Shown: in pieces, positions 17,359 to 25,747 of the stretch
Numbering within the stretch: the first letter of the stretch is position 1
How the letters are laid out: every line of letters starts with the position of its first letter
Assembly: GCA_029253645.1 (NCBI GenBank)
Contig: JAQWZC010000109.1
Coordinates: forward strand, 1 to 49,771
DNA length: 49,771 bases
Direction: 5' to 3'
From: Alphaproteobacteria bacterium
GTDB taxonomy: Bacteria > Pseudomonadota > Alphaproteobacteria > RS24
Notes under the pieces: model-generated
What the model was told of the DNA's origin: nothing
Databases searched by the model: none
The model's input: the letters and a program-made list of their open reading frames with translations, nothing else
Program-made: the position numbers and the translations under genes

Positions 17359-18297
17359 ATGCAAATTTATCTGCCCATCGCAGAAATGAGTGCCAACATC
17401 ATGACCCTAATCGGCATGGGTGGTTTGGTCGGTTTCATGTCGGGCATGTTTGGCGTGGGCGGCGGTTTTTTAATGACGCCCTTATTGATTTTCATCGGTG
17501 TGCCACCGGCCGTTGCCGTGGCCAGCGAGGCCAATCAAATTGTCGCCTCGTCGGTTTCCGGCGGTCTGGCCTATTGGCAACGCCGCGCCATTGATGTGCC
17601 CATGGGGCTGATTTTAATGTGCGGCGGTTTGGCAGGTTCTTATAGCGGTGTGCAAATTTTCAAAGCGCTGCGCGCGCAAGGCCAAGTTGACCTGCTCATC
17701 TCGCTTTCTTATGTCTTATTCTTATCGGTGATTGGCTTGCTTATGCTGCGCGAGAGCATTCATGCGCTCAATGCGCGGCGCAAGGGCAATCCGGTGCGGG
17801 CGCGGCGGCCCGGGCAACATAGCTGGATTTTGGGCCTGCCCTTCCGCATACGCTTTCGCCGCTCGGGACTTTATATCAGCCTTATTCCACCGGTTATTAT
17901 CGGCTTTTTTGTCGGCATGATGTCGGCGATTATGGGCGTTGGCGGCGGCTTTATCATGGTGCCGGCGATGATTTATATTTTGCGCATGCCGACCAATGTG
18001 GTTATCGGCACATCGCTGTTTCAAATTATTTTTGTCACCGCCTCGGTCACGGTTTTTCATGCCGTTGAAAATCAGACGCTGGATATTGTGCTGGCCGTTT
18101 TGCTGATGATTGGCGGCGTCATTGGCGCGCAAATCGGCGCCTATGTCGGGCAGCGTTTGCAGAGTGAACAATTGCGCGCGCTTTTGGCACTCATTGTGCT
18201 GGCGGTCGGCGCAAGATTGTTTTTTGATTTAATCATTGAGCCGCAAGAGCTGTATTCCATCACGCCGCTCACGCCGGTTTTGGAGGCGGGCCAATGA
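17359..18297 (+). CDS. TSUP (TauE/SafE) family membrane transporter
   Basis: 312 residues with about eight hydrophobic helices in two homologous halves; the repeats FGVGGGFLMTPLL (near 36) and MGVGGGFIMVPAM (near 195) mark the family. TSUP proteins move sulfite, sulfonates or other small organic anions across the inner membrane. Its stop overlaps the start of the Alph_Pro_TM gene (ATGA), which in turn touches a ccdA-like gene, so the three are probably made together. A later ATG (residue 10) is an alternative start. Confidence 0.92.
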   Translation: MQIYLPIAEMSANIMTLIGMGGLVGFMSGMFGVGGGFLMTPLLIFIGVPPAVAVASEANQIVASSVSGGLAYWQRRAIDVPMGLILMCGGLAGSYSGVQIFKALRAQGQVDLLISLSYVLFLSVIGLLMLRESIHALNARRKGNPVRARRPGQHSWILGLPFRIRFRRSGLYISLIPPVIIGFFVGMMSAIMGVGGGFIMVPAMIYILRMPTNVVIGTSLFQIIFVTASVTVFHAVENQTLDIVLAVLLMIGGVIGAQIGAYVGQRLQSEQLRALLALIVLAVGARLFFDLIIEPQELYSITPLTPVLEAGQ

Positions 18298-19067
18298 TAA
18301 ACTGCCGCCGCCTTATCGCCCTATCGGTCACAATTTGTGGGCTGGCATTATTGGCCATGCCCGCCGTGCGCGCCAATGTGCTGGTCACTGATTTATCAAA
18401 AGACCAGATTTCCATTCGCGGCGATTTTACCGGCGAAACCCTGCTGCTGTTTGGCGCCATTGACCCGCATCCGCATGGGGCCATTGATGGGGTGGTGGTT
18501 GTCTTGCGCGGGCCAAGCGAAAATATCATGCTGCGCAAAAAGCAAAAAACCCTCGGCATATGGGTCAATCAAGCGGCCTATCCAATGGGGCCTTTGCCCG
18601 GCTTTTTGGCCACTGTCAGTTCTGCGCCTTTGGTTGATTTCATTCCCGATGAGGAAAGACGCTTGCTCAATATCGGGGCCGATAAATTGCAGGCCAATAT
18701 GTTGCGCGGCACGGCGACAGATGAAGAACAACGCGCCGCATTGGCGGCTTTTATTCGCCTGAAAGAAAAAGACCGGCTATTTGCCGAAAACGCGCAAGCG
18801 GTCGAGATTATTGATGGCCGCCTGTTTCGCGCTGAGATAAATCTGCCCGCCGGTATGCCGGTCGGACGCTATGTCACTGAATTTTTCGCCTTTAAGAATG
18901 GCCGCGTGGTCGGCTATCGCACCGGCGAATTACCGGTTGATATTGTCGGCGCGGGACACATATTGGGAGAAGCGGCGCATAAACAATCGCTGCTTTACGG
19001 CCTGTCAGGTGTCGCTTTGGCGATCTTTATGGGCTGGGGTGTGGCAGCAATTTTCAGGCGGCGTTAA
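18294..19067 (+). CDS. Alph_Pro_TM (TIGR02186) family protein
   Basis: 257 residues. A signal peptide (residues 1-27, cleavage near VRANVL) is followed by an extracytoplasmic domain (SIRGDFTGETLLLFGAI, VVVVLRGP) and one C-terminal membrane helix (about 232-252) with a short basic tail. The family is confined to alphaproteobacteria, almost always next to a TSUP transporter, and has no established biochemistry. The start overlaps the transporter stop by 4 bp and its own stop TAATG overlaps the ccdA-like start by one base. Confidence 0.88.
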   Translation: MINCRRLIALSVTICGLALLAMPAVRANVLVTDLSKDQISIRGDFTGETLLLFGAIDPHPHGAIDGVVVVLRGPSENIMLRKKQKTLGIWVNQAAYPMGPLPGFLATVSSAPLVDFIPDEERRLLNIGADKLQANMLRGTATDEEQRAALAAFIRLKEKDRLFAENAQAVEIIDGRLFRAEINLPAGMPVGRYVTEFFAFKNGRVVGYRTGELPVDIVGAGHILGEAAHKQSLLYGLSGVALAIFMGWGVAAIFRRR

Positions 19068-19819
19068 TGGATGGATTTTTGGCTTCGGCCCTTGCGGCTT
19101 TTTTTGGCGGTGCGCTGAGTTTTCTCTCGCCTTGCGTCCTGCCGCTTGTGCCCGGCTATTTATGCTTTGCCGCCGGTTTGCAATTTTCAGAATTGAGCGA
19201 ATTGGATAAAAAAGGCGAAGCCACGGCGCGCATCCTGCCCGGCGCGCTGGCTTTTGTCGGCGGCTTTTCCGCGGTGTTTATCGCTTTGGGCGCGGGCGCG
19301 GCGGCCATTAATCCGCTGCTTATCGCCTATCAAGCCGAGCTGGCCTATGTCGCCGGTGGGGCCATTATCATTCTCGGCCTGCATGTCGGCGAGCTTATTC
19401 ATATTCCGTTTTTGGCTCGCGAGGCGCGGCTGAAAGACAATCAATCGATCGCGAATTCACGCGCGCCGCTTATCGCCGCCTTTATTATGGGGCTGGCTTT
19501 TGCCTTTGGTTGGACGCCGTGCATCGGGCCGATTTTAGCCACTATTTTGGCGCTGGCCGCAGCCCGCGACAGCCTCGGCGAGGGGGTTGGCCTATTGGCG
19601 ATTTACGCCGCCGGACTTGGCCTGCCGTTTATTCTGGCGGCTTTGGGAGTCGGGCGTTTTCTGGCGGCCAGCCAAAACATCAAACGCAATATGGTCTGGG
19701 TGACACGCGGCGCGGGCGCGCTGCTGGTCGGCACGGGCGCGCTGATTATGGCCGGCAGCCTGCAAAGCATTGCCAGCTATTTGCTCGACTGGTTTCCTTT
19801 CATGGCGACCTTAGGTTAG
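19067..19819 (+). CDS. CcdA/DsbD-type thiol electron carrier
   Basis: 250 residues, about six membrane helices. The two redox cysteines are C23 in FLSPCVLPLVPGYL and C152 in GWTPCIGPILAT, the CcdA pattern. CcdA-type proteins pass reducing equivalents from cytoplasmic thioredoxin to periplasmic partners, classically for cytochrome c maturation. No cytochrome biogenesis gene is nearby; instead it is the third gene of a coupled trio with a TSUP transporter, which suggests a role in periplasmic thiol or sulfur chemistry (inference). Confidence 0.9.
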   Translation: MDGFLASALAAFFGGALSFLSPCVLPLVPGYLCFAAGLQFSELSELDKKGEATARILPGALAFVGGFSAVFIALGAGAAAINPLLIAYQAELAYVAGGAIIILGLHVGELIHIPFLAREARLKDNQSIANSRAPLIAAFIMGLAFAFGWTPCIGPILATILALAAARDSLGEGVGLLAIYAAGLGLPFILAALGVGRFLAASQNIKRNMVWVTRGAGALLVGTGALIMAGSLQSIASYLLDWFPFMATLG

Positions 19820-19850
19820 GGCCGAGCAAGGACCGAACTGGGACTGAAGC

Positions 19851-20342
19851 ATGACGCATTTTTTCACTCGCTTAAAAACCGTGCCGCCCATGGCGCTGCT
19901 ATTGGGCCTTTTGGGGCTTCTGCCCTTTATCATGGGTGGTGTCGGCGTATGGCTTGCCGTTTTGGGTGATTTACGATTTGCCCTGCCGCTCATTGTCATT
20001 GCTTATGGCTGTCTGATTGCCAGCTTTTTGGGCGGCGTGCGCTGGGGCGCTGCCATGCAGAATAATGAGCAAAATAATGAACAGCATGGCGCGGACGGAC
20101 ATTTGCCGCGTCATTTGGTGATGGCGATTGTGCCGACCCTCATCGCGCTGGTGGCTTTTATGCTGCCCCTGCCGCAAGCCTTCACCTTGCTGATTATTTT
20201 ATTTGTCGCGCAAGCCGTGCTGGATATTAACAGCACGCAACAGGGCGAGATGGCGGCTTGGTATGCGCCGCTGCGGCTGCTGCTGACCATAATCGCCGGC
20301 CTCTCCATGACATCTTTATTGCTGCATGCGCTGACGCATTAG
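19851..20342 (+). CDS. DUF3429 family membrane protein
   Basis: 163 residues with four to five hydrophobic helices; LLGLLGLLPFIMGG near the start, VIAYGCLIASFLGGVRWG near residue 50 and a helix-rich C-terminus match DUF3429, a family of unknown function found in proteobacteria. A polar, asparagine-rich stretch (QNNEQNNEQHGADG) links helices 2 and 3. It starts 31 bp after the CcdA-type gene and could be co-transcribed. It ends 3 bp before the facing pdeM. Confidence 0.85.
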   Translation: MTHFFTRLKTVPPMALLLGLLGLLPFIMGGVGVWLAVLGDLRFALPLIVIAYGCLIASFLGGVRWGAAMQNNEQNNEQHGADGHLPRHLVMAIVPTLIALVAFMLPLPQAFTLLIILFVAQAVLDINSTQQGEMAAWYAPLRLLLTIIAGLSMTSLLLHALTH

Positions 20343-20345
20343 CGG

Positions 20346-21065
20346 TTAGCGCGGGCGGTCAGGCAAAAGGCGCTTGGGCGCCACCACGGCGAGGCGCGCC
20401 GTGCCGAGCATAATCGCCTCATAGGCCGCGCCGTTAAAAAGCCCGTCAAACGCTGCATCGCGAATATTCAAACTGCCGGTCAGCGCACCGAAAGCCGGTA
20501 AAATGGCGCGCGCGCCATCCTGCACAAAACACCGCCGCCTGAGGCTGCGCCCGCGTTGGCGCAATTTGGCGCATGGGTGTAAATGACCGGCCAATTCCCC
20601 GGCTTCAAAATCTGCATCACGCAACAAAGGCTCGTGGCGCATCACCAAAGCGCCGTCACCGCTTGCGCGAAACACCGGCATGGCGGTTCCGGCCAAACCC
20701 CGCGGCGGGGTCGGGTCATGATTGCCGGTCACCCATATGGTCTCCACCGAGGCCGCCAATTGCGCCAGCCCATCGCGGTCATGCGAGGCCATGCGGGCGG
20801 GCCAGTTATCATCGTGAAACGCATCGCCCAAGGACACAAAACGTTGCGGCTGATAGGTCTGAAAAGCCGCCGCCAAGCGCTGCAAGCTCGCCGCCGTATC
20901 ATAAGGCGGCAGCGCGACACCGCGCGCGGCAAATGCCGAGGCTTTTTCAAAATGCAAATCCGCGACAATCAACATGTCTTGGGCGGGCCAATAAAGCGCG
21001 CCCGATAAATCAGCGACGAGCCGCGCGCCATTTACCGTGAACTCATAATGCGTCTGCATGGCCAA
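20346..21065 (-). CDS. pdeM: Ligase-associated DNA damage response endonuclease PdeM
   Basis: 239 residues with the metallophosphoesterase motifs in order: ADLHFEKA (about 37), SLGDAFHDDNW (about 80), VTGNHDP (about 116) and AGHLHP (about 160). The PdeM family is found with an ATP-dependent DNA ligase, an MBL-fold exonuclease and a DEXH helicase; it is a nuclease/phosphodiesterase thought to act in DNA repair. Here it follows the helicase with a 23-bp overlap, so the pair is coupled, but neither ligase nor exonuclease is in the window. Confidence 0.9.
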   Translation of the reverse strand: MAMQTHYEFTVNGARLVADLSGALYWPAQDMLIVADLHFEKASAFAARGVALPPYDTAASLQRLAAAFQTYQPQRFVSLGDAFHDDNWPARMASHDRDGLAQLAASVETIWVTGNHDPTPPRGLAGTAMPVFRASGDGALVMRHEPLLRDADFEAGELAGHLHPCAKLRQRGRSLRRRCFVQDGARAILPAFGALTGSLNIRDAAFDGLFNGAAYEAIMLGTARLAVVAPKRLLPDRPR

Positions 21066-23571
21066 AACCGCTTATCCCTTCTGTCGCTTCGCGTATCAAA
21101 TCATCGGCGCGCTGGCTGTTCGGTTTGGCGGCTTCGCCCAAAAGCTCATCATCAGCCGCGCCGCGTATTGGTTCCTTGCCCATTTCCATTAAGAGTGGCA
21201 CGGCGAGCGGCGATACATGGTCGAGCCGCTTGAATAATAATTTGCCCTGAATACGCGCCAGCATGTTCCCCAAACGTCCAATATCCAATAGGCCGGTCGC
21301 CGCATCGGCGCGCGCGGCCTGCAATAAAATATGGTCGGGTTCATAACTCCGCAGCACGTCAAAAATCAGGTCAGCCGAAAACGTTACTTGCCGACCGGTC
21401 TTCTCATGGCCCGGCAGATTTTTTTCAATCAGGCCGGAAATCATCGCGCAATCGCGAAAACTACGCTTCATCAGAGATGATTCATCGAGCCATGCCTCAA
21501 GGTCATCGCCCAACATATCTTCGGCAAATAAGGCCTCAAGCGTCAGCGCCTGTTGCGCGACCATTAAGCCGATATCGCGCAAGCCCCAAATGGCGAGGCC
21601 GTAATCATTGGCCACAAATCCCATCGGCCGTGCGCCCATGCGCTCCAAACGCCGCGTCAATAACATGCCCAAAGTTTGATGCGCCAAACGCCCTTCAAAG
21701 GGAAACGCTGTCAGATAATAACGCGCCCCACGGGCAAAGCTCTCAACCAGCAAGACATCTTTTTCGGGCAGGGCCGAAAAGGCTTGCTGCATGGCCAACC
21801 ATTGCGCCACTTGCGGGGGCAAATCATCCCAGCTTGTCGGATCGCACAATATGGCGCGCACCCGTTCTGCCAAATGCGTGGAGATGGGGAATTTGCCGCC
21901 CTGATAGCTCGGCACTTTGGCATCGGCATTGGCGGCGCGCGAGACCAGAGCCTCAGTGTCGCGCACAGCCTCCAAGCGCAGCGTCTCACCGGCAAAAACA
22001 AAAGTGTCACCCGGGGCCAAAGCGGTCAGAAAATATTCCTCCATCTCGCCCAATATGCGCCCGCCCATAAGCGGGCGTCGGCTTTTTTTCGCCCGCGTCA
22101 GCCGCACTTTCAACATGGGCGCTTCGACAATCGTGCCGACATTCATGCGATAGCGGGTCGCCAAACGCGGATGCGCCAAACGATAATGGCCATTTTTTTC
22201 CACCCGCAATCGCGCATAACGGTCATAGCTTTTCAGCGCATAGCCGCCGGTCGCGACAAAATCCAGTACCCGATCAAACACGCTGCGCGGCAAATCAAAA
22301 TAAGGCGCGGCATGGCTGATTTCCTCATAAAGCGCATCAGGCGCAAAGGGCGCATGGCAGGCTGTGCCAAAAATATGCTGCGCCAAAACATCAAGCCCGC
22401 CTGTGCGCATCATCGCGCCATCCTGCTCACCGGCGGCGACGCTTTCAGACGCCGCTTGGCATTCCAACACCTCAAACCGATTGGACGGCACCAAAAGCGC
22501 CGCCGAGGCTTCATCAAAACGGTGATTGGCGCGGCCAATGCGTTGCGCCAAGCGGCTCGCCCCTTTCGGCGCGCCGACATGAATGACCAAATCAACCGCG
22601 CCCCAATCAATGCCCAAATCCAAAGTCGAGGTGCACACAACGGCGCGCAATTGCCCCGCCGCCATTGCCGCCTCAACCTTGCGCCGCCGCTCCGGTGCCA
22701 AAGAGCCGTGATGCAGCGCAATCTCCAGCCCCTCATCATTCAGCGCCCATAATTCGCGAAACACCATTTCGGCTTGCGAGCGTGTATTGACGAAGACCAA
22801 ACTTGTCTGCGCGGTTTTAATCGCCGCCAGCACATCGCCCATAGCATGGCGTGCCGTATGGCTGCCCCAAGGCAAGCGCTCATTCGTATCAAGAATCGAC
22901 AGGGCCGGCGGCGCACCGGCTTTGCCCTCAATCAGCGCGGCTTGTTCATCGCCGTTTTTTTGCGGCGTCAAAAACCGCCGCAAGGCCTCTTTATCCGCGA
23001 CCGTTGCCGACAGACCCAGCCGCTTGGCTGACGGGGCCAAAGCGGCCAATCGCGCCAAGCCGAGCGATAATAAATCGCCGCGCTTATTGGGTGCGAGCGC
23101 ATGTAATTCATCAATAATCACCGTGTCCAAATCGGCAAAATAATCCGCCGCCTCGGGCCAACTCAGCATCAGCGCCAATTGCTCGGGCGTGGTCAGCAAA
23201 ATATCGGGCGGATGGGTTTTTTGACGGGTTTTGCGATTTTGCGGCGTGTCCCCGCTGCGCGTTCCAATCCGCATATCCAGCCCCAGCTCCTCAACCGGCT
23301 GCATGAGATTGCGCTGAATATCCACCGCCAGCGCTTTAAGCGGCGACATATATAAAGTGTGCAGCTTGCCGCGCGACCCGTCGCGCACCAAAGCCTCGAG
23401 ACTGGGCATAAAACCGGCGAGGGTTTTACCGCCGCCTGTGGGGGCAATCAGCAGCGCATCACGGCCCGCTTTGGCAGCCTGCCAAAACGCCAATTGATGC
23501 GCGCGCGGCTGCCATTTACGGGCGCGAAACCAGCCGTCAAATTGCGGCGATAATACGACATTATCGGGCAT
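21043..23571 (-). CDS. Ligase-associated DNA damage response DEXH-box helicase (Lhr-like)
   Basis: 842 residues from ATG 23571; a TTG at 23598 would add nine residues. Superfamily 2 motifs are evident: Walker A APTGGGKTLAGF, DELHAL, GLSATVAD, HHGSLAPERRRKVE and QRIGRANHRF. The long C-terminal part (from about residue 430) matches Lhr-core helicases, 3'-5' translocases acting on DNA/RNA hybrids. In the four-gene repair module this helicase partners with PdeM, LigB-type ligase and an exonuclease. Only PdeM is adjacent here. Confidence 0.93.
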   Translation of the reverse strand: MPDNVVLSPQFDGWFRARKWQPRAHQLAFWQAAKAGRDALLIAPTGGGKTLAGFMPSLEALVRDGSRGKLHTLYMSPLKALAVDIQRNLMQPVEELGLDMRIGTRSGDTPQNRKTRQKTHPPDILLTTPEQLALMLSWPEAADYFADLDTVIIDELHALAPNKRGDLLSLGLARLAALAPSAKRLGLSATVADKEALRRFLTPQKNGDEQAALIEGKAGAPPALSILDTNERLPWGSHTARHAMGDVLAAIKTAQTSLVFVNTRSQAEMVFRELWALNDEGLEIALHHGSLAPERRRKVEAAMAAGQLRAVVCTSTLDLGIDWGAVDLVIHVGAPKGASRLAQRIGRANHRFDEASAALLVPSNRFEVLECQAASESVAAGEQDGAMMRTGGLDVLAQHIFGTACHAPFAPDALYEEISHAAPYFDLPRSVFDRVLDFVATGGYALKSYDRYARLRVEKNGHYRLAHPRLATRYRMNVGTIVEAPMLKVRLTRAKKSRRPLMGGRILGEMEEYFLTALAPGDTFVFAGETLRLEAVRDTEALVSRAANADAKVPSYQGGKFPISTHLAERVRAILCDPTSWDDLPPQVAQWLAMQQAFSALPEKDVLLVESFARGARYYLTAFPFEGRLAHQTLGMLLTRRLERMGARPMGFVANDYGLAIWGLRDIGLMVAQQALTLEALFAEDMLGDDLEAWLDESSLMKRSFRDCAMISGLIEKNLPGHEKTGRQVTFSADLIFDVLRSYEPDHILLQAARADAATGLLDIGRLGNMLARIQGKLLFKRLDHVSPLAVPLLMEMGKEPIRGAADDELLGEAAKPNSQRADDLIREATEGISGFGHADAL

Positions 23572-23607
23572 GAATTGACTATAGGCATTCGCGCCCAAAG
23601 CCGCCAG

Positions 23608-24678
23608 CTATCTGCCCAAATGCGCTGCCAAGTCGCGGGCCAGTTGGCGACATGAATTTTGCACCGCATTGGACACGCGGCCCAAACACAAAAAACTATG
23701 GGTCAATTCGCCAAAACAATAATGCGTCACCTGATTGCCAACAGCCGCCAAGGCCTCGGCATATTCATTGCCTTGGTCGCGCACCGGATCAAAACCGGCT
23801 GTGGCGATAATGGCGGGCGGCAATTTTTGCAAGTTCTCATTATGCAGCGGATTGGCCCAGCCATGGTCGATATTTTTATCATCGGGAAACACATTGGCGT
23901 TAAACATTTCCATCGTCTCTCGACTTAACGGAAACATCTCAGCGCAGTTTTGCATTGAGCCGGTCTCTTCAATTTTCGTGCTGACCCACGGATAGATAAG
24001 CAATTGCGCCGCCGGTTGCGCAACTTTTTGCGCCCTCGCATCACCGGCGCGCGCCTTGTCGCGCAAGATTTGGCACATGACGGAGGAAATCAGCCCACCG
24101 GCGCTATCGCCTGCCAGCGCAATGCGGCGTTTATCAATGCCCAAAACCGCGGCGTTTTCATGCACATAATCCCATAGCGCCAGCCCGTCTTCAATGGCGG
24201 CGGGAAACGCATGTTCGGGGCAGAGCCGATAATCCAGCGTGATGACTTTGGCGCGGCATATATCGGCCAGTAGCGAGCAAAACCAATCATCGGTCAAATG
24301 ATGCATAATCACCAAACCGCCCTGATGGAAAAATAAAATCGCCGGGTCGGTATCGCTGGTATGGCGCGGCTCATAAATGCGCGCTTTCAGCGTCGCGGTT
24401 TTGAGCGGCAATTCGACATCGGAAATTTTGACCCCGCGACAGCGCGGCAGCGCAATCGCATCAAAGGCGTTACCGGCTTTGCGAATATCGGCCATGGTTG
24501 GTGCTGCGCTCGCGGCGTCGGCCGTGCGCGCCATATTTTTGGCGCTCAAATTGGCCAATATTTGAATATTGGGGTCCATCTCATAGCCATCCACGCTTAT
24601 TGGCGGACCTGCCATTTTCTGAGCCAAGCCACGCGGCATCATGCGCAAAGCGCTGAGTATTAGGTTTTGAACACTCAC
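23608..24678 (-). CDS. Alpha/beta hydrolase, hormone-sensitive-lipase family
   Basis: 356 residues from a GTG with GGGAG upstream. The nucleophile motif is LAGDSAGG; the Asp is likely in GFDPVRDQG and the His in LTHSFLCLG. The family's oxyanion motif HGGG reads HQGG here (FFHQGGLVI). The first 100 residues form the cap region. HSL-family enzymes hydrolyse short acyl esters and some lipids. It lies 36 bp past the helicase start on the same strand and 32 bp after a TetR gene, so it may be controlled by that regulator. Confidence 0.88.
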   Translation of the reverse strand: MSVQNLILSALRMMPRGLAQKMAGPPISVDGYEMDPNIQILANLSAKNMARTADAASAAPTMADIRKAGNAFDAIALPRCRGVKISDVELPLKTATLKARIYEPRHTSDTDPAILFFHQGGLVIMHHLTDDWFCSLLADICRAKVITLDYRLCPEHAFPAAIEDGLALWDYVHENAAVLGIDKRRIALAGDSAGGLISSVMCQILRDKARAGDARAQKVAQPAAQLLIYPWVSTKIEETGSMQNCAEMFPLSRETMEMFNANVFPDDKNIDHGWANPLHNENLQKLPPAIIATAGFDPVRDQGNEYAEALAAVGNQVTHYCFGELTHSFLCLGRVSNAVQNSCRQLARDLAAHLGR

Positions 24679-24710
24679 CTTAAGTCTCCCGTGAAACGAG
24701 ATTAAACAAG

Positions 24711-25343
24711 CTATTGGCCTGCGCCGTCAATCCCACGCATGAACAGATTTGTGGCAAAGCGCGCGGCGCGTTGCGGGTCAATGGGATTGCGCTCCATCAT
24801 TTCATCCAGAATGGCAAAAGCCACGCCGCCAATTGTTGCGGTTAAAAACCCGGCATCATTTTCCGGCGTCATGCCCAGCTTCATGGCGCGCTCAATATCT
24901 TGGCGCATCTCGGCCAAACCGGCGGTCACTTGCGGGCCTTGCATATTGCTATTGTCCCCATCGCGGCCCCGATTGGACCGCATCAAACGATAGGTCTCAG
25001 GGTTTTCGGCATAATAGGTAAAATAGGTCAAATAGCTGGCTTCGATAAATTGCTCGAAATTTCCGGCTTTTTTCCGCGCCTCAGACAAAAGCGCGCGCAA
25101 TTCCTCGCCCGTATCATTCGACAGGGCCTCAAACACATCTTCTTTATTGGTGAAGTAATTATAAAATGTGCCGGTCGCCAAATCCGTGCGGCGGATAATA
25201 TCGCGCACCGTCGCGCCGCCATAACCAAGCTCGGCAAATACGGCGCGCGCGGCATCCAAAATCGCATCGCGATTGCTCGCCCGATTGCTGGCGCGCTTGC
25301 TGACATTTTGCCCATGCGCAAGTTTATTATGTTCAATATTCAT
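24711..25343 (-). CDS. TetR/AcrR family transcriptional regulator
   Basis: 210 residues. The N-terminal helix-turn-helix (about 24-70) contains AILDAARAVFAELGYGGATV, RRTDLATGTFYNYFTNKEDV, typical of TetR repressors; the rest is a helical ligand-binding domain with no assigned ligand. It lies 32 bp upstream of the HSL-type esterase on the same strand and 48 bp after arsC. A link to fatty-acid or ester metabolism through the esterase is a guess from position only. Confidence 0.9.
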   Translation of the reverse strand: MNIEHNKLAHGQNVSKRASNRASNRDAILDAARAVFAELGYGGATVRDIIRRTDLATGTFYNYFTNKEDVFEALSNDTGEELRALLSEARKKAGNFEQFIEASYLTYFTYYAENPETYRLMRSNRGRDGDNSNMQGPQVTAGLAEMRQDIERAMKLGMTPENDAGFLTATIGGVAFAILDEMMERNPIDPQRAARFATNLFMRGIDGAGQ

Positions 25344-25391
25344 ACGCTTACACTTAATCGAAATTGCCTTGATTGCAACTCGGCAGACGCG

Positions 25392-25736
25392 CTAGTCCAA
25401 AAATTCGGCGGCCAATTCAGGCGGGCGACAAATCACGGCGCGGCGGCCATCGCTCACCAATGGGCGTTCCAGTAAAATCGGATGCGCGACAATCGCCGCC
25501 AAAAGGGCGGCGTCCTGCTCAATCTGCTTGAGGCCAAGTTCTTTATAAACCGCCTCGCCCGTGCGCATCATGGCGCGCACATCGCCGCCGGTTTTTTTAT
25601 ACAAATCGCTCAGCGTGGCCAGATCCAGACCGGTTTTTAAATAGTCGATGACTTCCAAATCGGCTTTATCGGCCAAAATGGCCAAAGCCTGCCGTGATTT
25701 GGAACAACGCGGATTATGATAAATTTTCAGGCTCAT
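25392..25736 (-). CDS. arsC: Arsenate reductase ArsC family (glutaredoxin-dependent type)
   Basis: 114 residues with the catalytic C11 in YHNPRCSKSRQAL and the downstream substrate-binding arginines (MMRTGE, LLERPLVSDGRRAV). The fold is Spx/ArsC-like. True ArsC enzymes reduce arsenate using glutathione and glutaredoxin; many chromosomal homologues like this, with no arsenite pump beside them, have uncertain substrates. GGGGGA precedes the start. It ends upstream of pyrD, 11 bp from its stop. Confidence 0.88.
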   Translation of the reverse strand: MSLKIYHNPRCSKSRQALAILADKADLEVIDYLKTGLDLATLSDLYKKTGGDVRAMMRTGEAVYKELGLKQIEQDAALLAAIVAHPILLERPLVSDGRRAVICRPPELAAEFLD

Positions 25737-25747
25737 TTTATGTCCCC

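Noticed and set aside
21676-22752. Long plus-strand frame inside the repair helicase gene
   Set aside because: It is antisense to a clearly conserved protein; long open frames on the opposite strand are common in this base composition.
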